Position numbers and translations under genes: made by a program
Part shown: positions 27,701 to 38,744 of the stretch, piece after piece
How the letters are laid out: each line of letters opens with the position of its first letter
How positions within the stretch are numbered: the first letter of the stretch is position 1
Source: Oxyruncus cristatus
Lineage: Eukaryota; Chordata; Aves; Passeriformes; Cotingidae
DNA length: 64,000 nucleotides
Assembly: GCA_013399855.1 (NCBI GenBank)
Contig: VXAY01005987.1
Span: forward strand, 1,334,208 to 1,398,207
Direction: 5' to 3'
Notes under the pieces: generated by a model
Databases searched by the model: none
The model's input: the letters and a program-made list of their open reading frames with translations, nothing else
What the model was told of the DNA's origin: nothing

Positions 27701-30700
27701 CTGTGTTTGGAGCTGGGGACAGAGACTGCACAGAGCTGCAGTACAGGACAAAAGGAAACCACACAGGAGTGAGACTTGAGCTGGCATCAGGCCACATACA
27801 CCAGACCAAAGACTAATACAAGACCATGACCAGAAGCTGAGCTTGGAGGGCAACACACCAGTACTGCCCACTTTGGCCCTGGACAAGGAGTCAGCAAGAC
27901 TGGGATTAGACTGGTTATTTAGGAGCAGGAAAGTGGGCAGCAGGAACAGGAGCATGGCTGGTATACTCAGCATCTAATGAGATCCTGTGAGACTGAAAAG
28001 CATTCAGGTGGCTGGCTGCTGCTGTCTGCCTCCTGGGATTTGGGAGAAATAGCTGTAAATTTAGCTATTTTTGGAGTAAGCAATCAATTTAATGAATCAG
28101 GATTCCTACAGTTCATTGACTGTCAAGAGCATATATTTGCAAAGCAATATTTCATCAACTCCTATTTTATCATCTAAAAAAAACTAGAGCTTTGAGCATG
28201 CTCGACATTCATAAATATTTGGAGCACTGCTTGCCTATGAATTTATATCCCATTTACAAATTACTTAATTATTGTATTCCTATCCCTATAATACAAGCAA
28301 TTCCACTTTAATGTTATAAAATGCTCTGTAATGTGTGAAGTATTTTAAATACTATGATATTCTAATGCAGATATCCATGTCCAAATATCCAATAGGGAAC
28401 AATATTTTATAAAAATGCTTTACCGATAGATTTCATGCTAAAATGTATTAGTTGGTAGCAGTAAACATTTAGATTAGTATTTTATGGTATATAATATATT
28501 GATATATGAAATACCACTACTTGGATAGCTACAGATAATTTAAAAACAATATGTTAGCCTAAATGTAAAACTCACAACAAAATCACAAAAGCTCCAAGGT
28601 ACAATTTACTTCATAAGCAGACAAAATTTCTGTAGAATTTTCTGAATTCTGGAATTTACTGAAGACTTGTCATAAAATTTAATTTTATAATATTCAATTT
28701 ATATAAGACACCTCACTTTTAGTGAACAGATTTAATTATGCCTGTCCTTTCCTAAACAGAAGGTCAGAATCTTTTTTAACTACATCTGTATTGCCAATGA
28801 TGGCTGATTCTTATAAACTATTTATGTTGAAATCATGTTATTTTTTATTGTGCATTAATAGTGAATTCATGACTGGCTGATCACCTATTAAGAAGAAATC
28901 AGAGAATTGGTACCTGGGTCTTTGACGTGTGGGAAAAGTTTTTTTCAGAATCCCTTCAGGGATTTTGCAGAATGGCACTTTTCACCACATCTTTTGAGTT
29001 CCTTGTTATTTTATCCACTATTAATTATTCCTTTTGAGCTGAAAAAAAAAAAAAAAAAAAAAAAGCTATTCCACAGTGATGTTTTTTCAAGAATTTGTTT
29101 ATGTAACACATGCACTTTTGGATTAACAAATCTGCTTTCTGTCTTTTCTCTCTGCATAGCTTCACTGTTGGGTCAGATTACCTCTTCACCTGTAAGTGTC
29201 TTGTGTGGATGAATCCCCCAGGCTTAAATGCTGCTTTGTAACCAGATATTTGTAGTTCAGTGATGATTTGTTCACCCAAGGGACACATACTCACCACAGC
29301 AGTTCTAGGCTGTCATCTAGACCTCCCAGGAATCTTGACCATCTTTCTTGTTCTTCTGCCATTTGCAATAATACTAAGAAACAACAGAGCTGCACTAATG
29401 GAAAGAAGAAACACATCAGATAAGATTTGCATATCTTCTCATACCTGGAATTTTGCAACCATCATCAAGCTGCACCAAGTAATTCCAGAGTATCTGAGGA
29501 AGAAGGGACTCAGGCAGCCAGGTGAATTTGGGAGAAGATGTTACCCTTACAGACCTAAACCCACGCCAAACAGCCTGACTCTATGTATACTCTCTGCATT
29601 TCATACCCAGACACCACTGGAGAAAACAGAAACGAAAACAAGCATAAAACTTTCAAAATACATACACTGGGCAATTTGTGTTCCAGGTGCTCAAGGACAC
29701 TCAGCTTTGTCAGGTACAGCTGCCCAGACTGCTTCTGATGTTCAGCTTCCTTTTCTTCACTTTAGGTGCTGAAAATAATGCTAGAGAATTTATGTTCATT
29801 CAGTAAATGCACATACTTATATTTGAAATCTTCCTCTAGGCCTTGTATTGTCAGTAGACAGAGACATTTCTAGGACACAAGTCCTCCCATCTTCAAGCAA
29901 ACAATTAAAACAGCCCGGGTGAATTACACAGTACAAGGGCTTATCTTCATCCACTGTTAAGGCGACCCAATAGAAAGATTCAAGTTGAGAACATCTGAAG
30001 TTGGGTGTAATTAATTCCACCCCTTATTTTTAAAGGCTTACTTAGCAAATCCCTCAACTCTCACCAGACTTCCTCTCCTTTGCTCTTCTCTCATCCTTCA
30101 CAAATTCCCTTTATTTTTCTGCCTAGTTTCTGCCCTTCATCCTTTTTCAGCTGATGTAGCAATACCACAGAGTTCTTCGGAATGCCAGGTCTGCTTATTG
30201 CAATGGGAGACAGAGAAAGATGAAAAGTAAAAGCATCAAAATAAAGCAACAAAACAGAATGACAAGCAAAAAAGCCAAAGCAGTTTTATCAGTACCATCA
30301 GCTTTTAAATACTGTTATATCTTATAAGAAAACAGCCTAAATTATTATTTAGGAGATATTATTTGAAATGCATAGAGATTATAAGATTAAATGATGCAGA
30401 AGCAGTCTGCTCTTCCGCAGAACACTAAAATGCTCTATTTATAACTGAGATGCAGCATGGCTTTCTAGAAACACACCTAGCAAGTAACAGAACCTATAGG
30501 GAACTTCCAGTTCCCCAAGTAAAAATGCTTTCTTTCCCCATGCAAATCTGTCATGCAAACCATAGAAAATAATTTGGATTTGCCTTCTTCATGCACACTT
30601 TCGAATTAATCAGACATGTGAATATTGTGTATGTCAGACATGTTGTGCTACTGTTATGGTGGTTTTAAACTAATGGTATTACACTGCATTTTTCGTTATG

Positions 30701-30781
30701 AAAAATTTAGCTAAGAGGTTTCTGCAGCTTTTCAATCTCATATCCTTGAACATCAAATGTCAACAAGGCTTTTATGTAAAT
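24711..30781. other. Intergenic, AT-rich, nothing recognised
   Basis: 6 kb with no supported gene. Poly-T at about 27200-27222, a 23-A run at 29042-29064 and a particularly AT-rich stretch at about 28180-28720. A 170-codon open frame at 29260-29772 has no recognisable domain. Confidence 0.6.
29042..29064 (+). repeat. Poly-A tract (23 A)
   Basis: Uninterrupted run of 23 A in AT-rich intergenic DNA. The sequence before it shows no mRNA-like body or polyadenylation signal, so a processed pseudogene is not supported. Confidence 0.9.
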
Positions 30782-33700
30782 ATCATAGAATCGCAGAATA
30801 GCTGAAGCTGGAAGGCACCTCTGACAATCATCTAGTCCAAATCCCTGCTCAGAGTAGGAACAGCTAGAGCAGTTGCTGAGAGCTGTACTGAACTGGGGAT
30901 TGAATATCTCTGAGGCTTCAAACTAGCATCCTATGCCAGTGTTTGATCATTCTCGGAGTGAAGTAGTTTTTTCATACGTTTAAATGAAATTTACTATATT
31001 TTAATTTGTATCTGTTGCCCCTTGTCTTTTCACTGGGCACCACTGAGAAGAGTCTGGCTTTTTCGTCTTTACTACCTCCTGAGCCGGTGTGCATAAATAT
31101 TGATATAATTTCCCTGAGCCTTCTCTTCTCAAGACTAAACAGTCCTGGTACTCTCAGCCTCTCCTCATATGAGAAATACTGCAGTCCCTTAATCAGAACA
31201 ACTTTTTTTCCAGACATGATATGTATGTCCATGACCTACTGGAGAGCCCAGGACTGGACCCAACACTCCCCACCAGGGTGGATCAGAGGGGAAGGAACAC
31301 CTCCCTCGACCTGGTGCAACCCAGGAGGCTGTTGGCTTTCTTTGCCGCAAGGGCACATTGCTGTCTCATGGTCAACTTGGTATTGACCCCCAGGTCCTTT
31401 TCTGCAAAGCTGCTTTGTAGCCTATCACTCCCCAGGTTGTCCTGGTGCCTGGAATTGTTCCTCCTCAGAGTCAGGACTTCAAATATCCCTTGGTTGAATT
31501 TCATGAGGTTCCTGTCAGCCCGTTTACCCAGCTTCTCAAGGCAGTTCAATTGTCTCATATATCAGCCAGTCCTCCCAGTTTTCGATCAAGTTTTGAAAAC
31601 TCACTGAGAATGCATGCTGTCCTACCATGCAGGTCATTAATAAAGATGTTAAACAGTATTGACCCCTGGGGTTGACAGTGTTGACCCCTTATTGTATCAA
31701 CCAGTAACTGACCTCAGGCTGGACTTCTTGCTGCTGATCACAACCCTCTGGGCCCAGTTATATTGCCAGTTTTTAGTCCCTCTCACCATTTAGTCATCAG
31801 TTTGTCTATGAGGATGTTATGAGGTAGCGTGTTGAAAGTATGCTTTCAACATAAGCAAAAATAAACATCCACTGCTGTCCCTTCCTCCTCCATGCCAGTC
31901 ACTTCATTGTAGAAGGCTACTGGTAGGGTAAGGTACAATCTGCCGTATGCAAATCCATGCTACTTCCAGTCACCTTTTTGTCTTGCATGTTTGGAAGCGG
32001 TTCTCAGGACAAGTTGTTCCATCAGCTTCCCTAGGGGTCAAGGTGAGGCTGACCAGCCTATAGTTCTCTGCATCTTCCTCCTTGCCCTTCCTGAAGATGA
32101 GTGACACTTGCTTTCATCCAGTCCTCAGTAACCTCCCCTGATTGCTAACATCCTTCAAAGACAATTGAGAGTGGCCTCACAATGACATTAGCTTCTCCCT
32201 CAGCACTCATAGCTGCATCTCTCAGCCATGGACTTCTGTGTATGTGGTTGGTTTAAATGTTCCGTAACCTAATCTCCTCCACCAAAGTAAGTTTTCCTTG
32301 CCACAAATTTTCACCCTATTTTCAGGGACTTACAATTCCAGAAGGCAAATCTTATCTGTGAAATTGAGGCAGAGGTGGCACTGTGAATCTTGGCCATTTT
32401 TGTGTAATTTGTTACGCTTGCCTGGTCCCATTCATAGGGCTGTTCCTGCAGAGACACTTGTAGAAGCCCTTCTGGTGGCCTTTCATGTCCCTTAACTGAT
32501 TCAAGTCTTGATAGGCTTTGTCTTTTCTAATGCTATTCCTGCATGCTAGGACAGCTGACAGCGTCTCTTTATTCCTCACAGGTCACCTGTCCCTACTCCC
32601 ACCTCTTGTGATGCTTCATTTACATGACAGTGTTTTATCAGGATCTCATTGTCTGTCTTGTGAAGACCTCCTGCCACTTCTGTTTGGCTTTCTGCAAATC
32701 AGTATGGACTGCTCTTGAGCTTGGAGGAGGTGGTCCTTGAAAAATTAGTAAACTCACCTGGAACGCTCTTCTCTGCAGATCCATCTCATATTGGATTCCT
32801 CTAAGTAGGTCCCTGAGCAGACCTTTTCCCCGGAAAAGTGTGAGATCTTCCCTCATAATGTTGTCATCTTAGCACTTCCTTATTTGAGTGTATATGCTTT
32901 AGGTCCCCTTCAGTCCTGCACTGCTGGTTTCAAGGTCTCTCTTGTTCACCCTACATCTTTTGCTTGTCAACCCAGCCCATCCCCTCACTTGATCATGGGT
33001 TGTCATTTCCTTCCTCCATCTTTCCCATTTTCCCATCTCTTTACCAAGAGAGATGGGAACAGACTGACAACAGCCAGCCTGTTGTCAAAGATGTTTCTGG
33101 CCTGCCTAATCAGATGGGATCCCACCTCTTCCCCAACAATCTTTAATTCTCACAAAGGACCCATGGTCATTAAAAAATAGTCCCTGTCATTGACATGAGC
33201 TGCACAGTACTTGTTGATCCAAAGGATTAACTCACTCCTTGTCAAGTCCTTCCCCCTTACCAGTAGGATCAAAGACAAAACCATTGGCCCTCATGCTCTC
33301 ACCCTCAGTTATGTAGACATGCTCAATACACTCCACGTCTTCCCTGGTATCAGCATTGGTGTCCACCTGGAAGAGCAGCAGGGGTCAATATTCTGAGGAC
33401 TGGACAAGCCACACCAGTATCTCCACAATGTCTCTAAGCCTCTAGCAAGTAGAAAACTTCCCTAGACAAGAGTTCAGGTTGGTAGATAGGGGTCTTGAGC
33501 AATATTAATATCCAGCATGGTCTTCTGATGAAAAGTTTGCTTTGGCTATTGCAGTAAACAGGATTTGAGCATATTAGAACCCCATCAGTACAAACTCTTT
33601 CAGACACCCTCTGGAACAAAATTGGTGTCAGTCCCTGACAGACTGTCTTGAGAATCTGTATCTGGGAACATGAAGACATAATGCAAGGTACTGCAGCCAT
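30782..33700 (-). repeat. Old, unusually long CR1 LINE relic with RT and esterase remnants
   Basis: Minus-strand CR1 of about 2.9 kb. The 3' end is at the left (ATCATAGAAT, 30782). Above it lie the C-terminal ORF2/3' UTR region (to about 31210), the reverse-transcriptase region (about 31210-32300) and the linker between endonuclease and RT (about 32300-32870). At 33060-33520 the minus strand reads pieces such as LSREVFYLLEA, YCPLLLFHVDTN and GSHLIRQARNIFDNRLA, which match the SGNH/GDSL-type esterase domain of CR1 ORF1. The polymerase FADD box is destroyed (reads FSKLD at about 31580-31600) and frames are broken throughout. Most of the endonuclease seems deleted or unrecognisable between 32870 and 33060. 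Inactive. Confidence 0.85.
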
Positions 33701-34696
33701 TGATCCATACTCAAAGATCTTCAGCTAAAATATCCTTCCCTTTCCTTTTTTCTCCTCTCAGCCCTAGCTCGAAGTCAAAGCTACAGAGAAAGCATTACAG
33801 GAGCAAAGAGAGAAAAATGAGTATTACAAAAATAAATTTAACTATGGACCCCTTCTTACAAATTTACTTAATACAGCTTGTTCATATCCCTATGTTGACA
33901 TTCCCTATTTGGGATGCTATTTTTTCATATGGCTCCAAACCATTTCCTGCTCTGCTCTGGGTGCTACTGTGAGCATTTTTAGCAGTAACAGAGACTTCTG
34001 GCAGTTTGTTTTTATTCTTACGGTGAAAAAACAAAAATCAAACCAAACTCCAAACCATTAAACCTGTGAAGGTCAAAAAGCCAGAGTAGTTTAAGGGAGT
34101 GAGCTTTCTACTTTCATGTGTAAGGTATTGGGCACCCTTTAGACAATATATTACTTACATCCGTATGAGACCAAAGCAAATCCCTTGACTATAACTATCA
34201 ATTTTCATGGCATTTTATTTTATTAAGTCAAATGACCAATAACACTAGAAAGAAAAATCCCTCTGGACATAATTTTGCTGTTGTGTTAGAGTTAGATACA
34301 TTAGGAACAATTGCAGGCACTACAGGAGATACGTATCTATTCTATTGAATGTCTTTTTTTCTTATTACTCAACTAATTTATATACATTATAAAAAGATTT
34401 GTTCTAATGTAATGATTTAATAATTCATCAGTTTCCCCATATAGCTTCTTTCAAGTCTATTCTACAGTGACATTTCAGTTAGCACTGTTGCTTTTTTTCC
34501 CCTCAAAATTTCACAGTAAGTGCAATATTTAAAAAAACCCCAAACTTCAGTGAGTTCTAGCCCCCAGCAATGACCCTCAAAAACACCAAGTGCAATGTAC
34601 TTGATATTTTAACTTCTATACTACCCCTAAAGTACTTTTATATACATTTGTTAATTGATCTCAAAACACCTAAATCATTTATTTTTTTGTCACTAT
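33701..34696. other. Intergenic, nothing recognised
   Basis: 1 kb AT-rich sequence to the right of the long CR1. The 5' part of the CR1 may extend into the first few hundred bases, but I cannot recognise it. Confidence 0.55.
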
Positions 34697-34737
34697 TTTC
34701 TTTATCTCTCCCCTAAGTTTGGGGAGAGATAAAGAAA
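34697..34737. repeat. Perfect inverted repeat, 17-bp arms, 7-base loop
   Basis: Left arm 34697-34713 (TTTCTTTATCTCTCCCC) is the exact reverse complement of right arm 34721-34737, separated by TAAGTTT. It would form a stable hairpin or cruciform. It lies immediately before the pyrimidine microsatellite. Confidence 0.97.
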
Positions 34738-34739
34738 GA

Positions 34740-34851
34740 TTCCTTCCTTCCTTTCCTTCCTTTCCTTCCTTTCCTTTCTTCCTTCCTTCCTTCCTTCCTT
34801 CCTTCCTTCTTTGCTTCCTTCCTTCCTTCCTTCCTTCCTTCCTTCCTTCCT
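34740..34851. repeat. (TTCC)n / (TTTCC)n pyrimidine microsatellite
   Basis: About 112 bases of tandem CCTT units with several CCTTT units in the first third and one interruption (CTTTGCTT). The homopurine-homopyrimidine strand bias makes triplex (H-DNA) formation possible. The lysine/glutamate/glycine-rich open frame on the opposite strand is simply this repeat translated. Confidence 0.98.
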
Positions 34852-36424
34852 GGTTTTTACTTTCTGTATCTATGAGCAATGCCTCTGATGTAAGATGAGT
34901 AATGATTTAGTCCCTGGAGAGTTAAAAATATTGAGAAATGAAAGATGTTAAAGATTTATTGTATCAAAAATATATAATCTCATTTCAGCATTTCACTTTT
35001 TTTTCAAAAAATGTAATTTTTATTTGTCTTTTATTACAGTATGTCAATTGTTACACACACTGTATTTCTTTAGGTGCTGCTACCCCGTCCTGCAAATGTG
35101 TTCTCAGAGGGAAAATTTGCTCTCTTTTCACAAAAGCAGAAGCAAGTGCAAACCAGAAATCTGAGAGAGGTGTTCACTCAGCTCTGCAGGGGGATTTGCA
35201 TGATTTGTCATGTGATAGTTCAGCAGAACTTTCTGTGCTGCCTGTGGCACTGTTTATAAACTATGACTTGTTTGAGGAATTATGTACTTCCCTTCATAAA
35301 ACAAGTAGCTCCTCAAAAAGTAACCAGTACATGAAAAAACTACTCAGCTCTAGTCATACAACTTGGAATAATCATTCAGCAAGAGTTGAAGAGTTTCTTT
35401 TAGCCATAAGAAAGCAATCCAGACTTTTAAAAGGAATACTCTGGATTCTCTGTTTTCACTGTGTACTGATAAACCTAGTACTTCCGCACAGGGTTTCACT
35501 GGGATTTGAAACCATACCAAGGAAAAGGCATCACTTTGTGGTACTTGGGGTTTTTACTCCGTAAATAGTTCAGTGAGCATTCTCATTTTCAGTGACTGGT
35601 GATAACTTCCATGGTGATTGTAGCTCAGCCAGCTACCAGAGACAGAAGCAGACAAGGAGCACTCATATCATCCATTGCTATAACTCAGTGCTCACATCAG
35701 GAGCACTGCCAACAGATTTCAGGAGAGGGTAACATTAGGCAACTGGCACTTTGGAAAATAGTCAGGGGTGAGCTAATCTGAAATCAGCTATGATCAGAAG
35801 AGAATGTGTATTCATAGCTTTTCATACATCGTGGGTTTGCAGTGTTGAGCAGGATGTGAATCCTGTAAAACTGCCAAGCCTGGCCTAGTAGTCTGAAGAG
35901 GTGTCTACGTGTTCAGGTAATCAGATACATGTTCATACAAAGGACCTTTTGCATTTTTCTATCAGTACAAAAAAGACTGAAAGCAGCTTAAATGTTCAAG
36001 GAATTGCCTGCCACAGTGAGGTTCTTGATCAAAAGTAAGCATACCAAGCTCCATGACCAACACATTTTCCTAAGCTAAGGCACTGCTGCTTTAGCTTAGC
36101 TGTAGCCTGAATGCAGCTCAACCACATTGGATGCATACTGTGCTTAGCAAGATTGAACCTGCATCTGAATGCCAATCTCACTTGTTGCAGCAGGCTGTTA
36201 CAGAAATACTGGTTTAGCCTCCTGTAACAGCACCAGTGCTTGACCTTCTTTGGACCCCTCTACATACAAACCCAGGGCTGTGCTCTGTCCCTGAGTGCCC
36301 TCCAGGCCCCTATGTGGAGACAGCCCCTGCCTGAGCCCCCCTGCACAGCCAACATGTAAGGCAGTGTGAAGCACCCAAAAGTGAGCTTTGCTGATAAGGC
36401 CAATGCACCCAAGGGAGAGGTTAG
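34852..36424. other. Intergenic, no supported gene
   Basis: Apart from the open frame at 34938-35564 I recognise nothing here. Confidence 0.55.
34938..35564 (+). other. Unrecognised 208-codon open frame in intergenic DNA
   Basis: The longest gap-free open frame in the window. It sits in AT-rich sequence where stops should be frequent. Acceptor-like sites TTTTATTACAG (ends 35038) and TTTCTTTAG (ends 35072) lie inside it, and a stop is at 35562. The translation has no domain, signal peptide or similarity that I recognise. It could be a chance frame, a degraded repeat or an exon of an unannotated transcript. I do not call it a gene. Confidence 0.2.
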
Positions 36425-36520
36425 ATTCCCTGATATGGTACAGCTCTGTGAGTAAGACACTCAATTAGCATGTGGGATGAGGTTCAAACTTTTATTCCCC
36501 TGGTTTGGAGCAGCAAATTG
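36425..36520 (+). repeat. Possible decayed tRNA-derived SINE relic
   Basis: The stretch has a degenerate A-box-like ACAGCTCTGTGAGTAAGACA, then CTCAATTAGCATGTGGGATG and a B-box-like GAGGTTCAAAC in tRNA order and spacing. This resembles the tRNA-like head of an ancient amniote SINE rather than a functional tRNA: the stems do not pair and no closed acceptor stem is visible. Low confidence. Confidence 0.25.
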
Positions 36521-38744
36521 ACCTCAAGTCACAGTCTCCAGGAGACATGCCCCAGCTTCTATGCTACAGAGCAGTTTGCCTAATGTCTCTTATCAAGGTT
36601 TTTCCAGCTTGGAGAAAATGGCTTTCACTGACCACACCTGCACATTTCTTACAAACGTGTTCTAAGTCTTTTAAAAAAGCTACAAGATGTAATATTTTTG
36701 AAAAATAACACATGTTTATGAGTCAATATCTAATGCATTCTCAGGTGATTTGATTCTCATATTCAAAAAATGGTGTTAGTTTGATGTCTTGTGCAATCCC
36801 ATGACAGTACTTCAACGATCCAGACAGACTGAAACAAATAGTTCTGAGTATGCTCATGGGAAACACAGAGGTAGCAAAAAAAAAAAAAACAAAAAAAAAA
36901 AAACAACCCACCTGTATGGGCCATTAAAACTCAAGTCTAACTAAAGTTTCTTTATATTATTTTCATGACTGTACAAATGTCAGGATAAGTTGAACTGTTT
37001 TGACAGCAAAACAACCCAAACTAGAAAGCTTGCATGTGCATGCAATTCAGGTATTGTAAGAAATAAGCTGGTCTTTTTCCATGCATGTGTGGCGGGTGCC
37101 ATGTGGAAGCAGGAGTGATGTCCTTATGTCCTGTCCCTTGTCCGTTTCTACTTAGTTGTTGACAGAAACTGCTTCTTATTGAAAAATGTTTCCATAACTG
37201 TTCTTTAAAAACTGCTAAAAAGCCCTAATATAAGGACTTTGGCTTTATTTTGCCTTATGAGAAGGGGTTAATTTACTTAACTAATGCAAAACCCCTAAAA
37301 GACATCTCTGAATTTGGGATGAAAAGGCATTTCCCTCCAGCCTAGAGTCACATTTCCGGTTTAGACGCGCTTAGATCTGTGCCTACTCCTTGGGCACAGC
37401 TGTTGACTGGCTTGCTCTCTCTACTCCTCACTGCTGGCTTCTGCACGTCCCATTTCTTCTGTACTCCTTCATAGGGGTCACTGAGTGCCACCTCAGGTGC
37501 AAGATCTCAGAAAGACAAGCAAGTCGAGCCACTGCCTTGTGAATCGCTTGTTTACAGTCGATTGCTACTTTAGCTGAGTGAATAAAGGGAACACCTGCAA
37601 TAGCATATAATTGGTGTTGCAATAAAAGCAATTGATTGCTCATTTTCACCAAATGCCTTCTGTACATCACTGTCCCCTTCATATTCCCTAGGACTGAACA
37701 CCTCAGATAAATGAGACATTAGTATCTAATACAATTCTAAAATCTGAGGGTTGCAAGGGGGGTACAGGTACTTTATTTTAGAATACATATAGCATCTCCA
37801 TCCCTGTTCCTCTCCTTCTTTTTCCGCCTTACACTTTCGCAGTTTCTAGCTATTTAAAATTGCCCACCTCCCAAAATTCACTGTGCTGGGGATTAGGGCA
37901 TTCTTAAGTTCTCTCCATAACTTCTGTCTTGCAGGTGGGATTTCTTTGCCACAAAGACATCCACTTTTGGGGACTGAGATTTTACTGCCAAACACTGCAA
38001 CAAAAGTAGTGTGGCACCATGCAATGCAGAATAGGAAACTTTGTATTTTGCTTGTTCTTATCATAGATTGTGTTGCAGATACTAGGCAGACCCACCATTT
38101 TTCTTCTTGCTTTGCTTTCTGTTGTCACTTTCATTATTTAAATAGCTACATTTATACAGTAGATTGCTTTAGAGAAGTAGATGGAAGAACTTGGTAAATT
38201 CTGAAGAGTACACGTTAAATATTTGGCAATATATGCTCAGCAAACTGCTCTTATGCCATCACACCATGTGTCTGACCATCCCACCTAATTATGCTTGAAA
38301 TCATTGGCTCCTTCCAGCCAAGGGAAGCTAGAAGTCTCAAAGACATTTCTCTAAATTCAGTGTAAATCGCAGATATCTTCTCCAAGTGTGCTCTGTATTA
38401 CTCAAAGACCATGATTATGGGGGAGCAACCGTAGAATTAGTTTTAGGGAAGGCTTTGCTTGGAGCTCACAGTCAGGTATTTGTCAGAAACCAGGACTCTG
38501 GTAGGTAAGTATGGCAAGTTGAAGTGGGAGGGTTGAAGCTGTTGCTGCCTTGTCTGCCTATCCCGGCCAAGGTAGGAACGGTCGAAACTCTGATCAGTGA
38601 AGGTTTGAACCACAACGGTGCTCAGTTTGGTCTTTTAAGGTGAGCTAATGCTGACTGTGGTTTTATGGTACCTGTAGCCTGTGTGAACAGGCTTTACCCG
38701 TCCCAGTAACTTCTATTTCTGGTCAGATGCCCTCAGAAACCCCC
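36521..38744. other. Intergenic DNA upstream of the CpG island
   Basis: 2.2 kb with an interrupted poly-A tract at 36876-36903. Otherwise no repeat, gene or clear regulatory motif. The last few hundred bases may include upstream regulatory sequence of NAP1L1, but nothing specific can be shown. Confidence 0.55.
36876..36903 (+). repeat. Interrupted poly-A tract
   Basis: 14 A, one C, 13 A. No retroposed gene body is visible immediately upstream, so I treat it as simple sequence. Confidence 0.9.

Noticed and set aside
29042..29064. Poly-A tract as the end of a processed pseudogene
   Set aside because: No gene-like body or polyadenylation signal is seen before it.
29260..29772. 170-codon open frame
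   Set aside because: No domain, no conserved pattern that I recognise, no gene context. Kept only as a note in the intergenic entry.
33030..33059. 11-bp inverted repeat inside the CR1 relic
   Set aside because: Short, pyrimidine-rich arms in a decayed repeat; most simply coincidental.
34679..34879. Minus-strand open frame rich in Lys, Glu, Gly and Arg
   Set aside because: It is the translated TTCC microsatellite.
36437..36500. Functional tRNA gene
   Set aside because: Only box-like sequences are present. The four stems do not pair and there is no acceptor stem.
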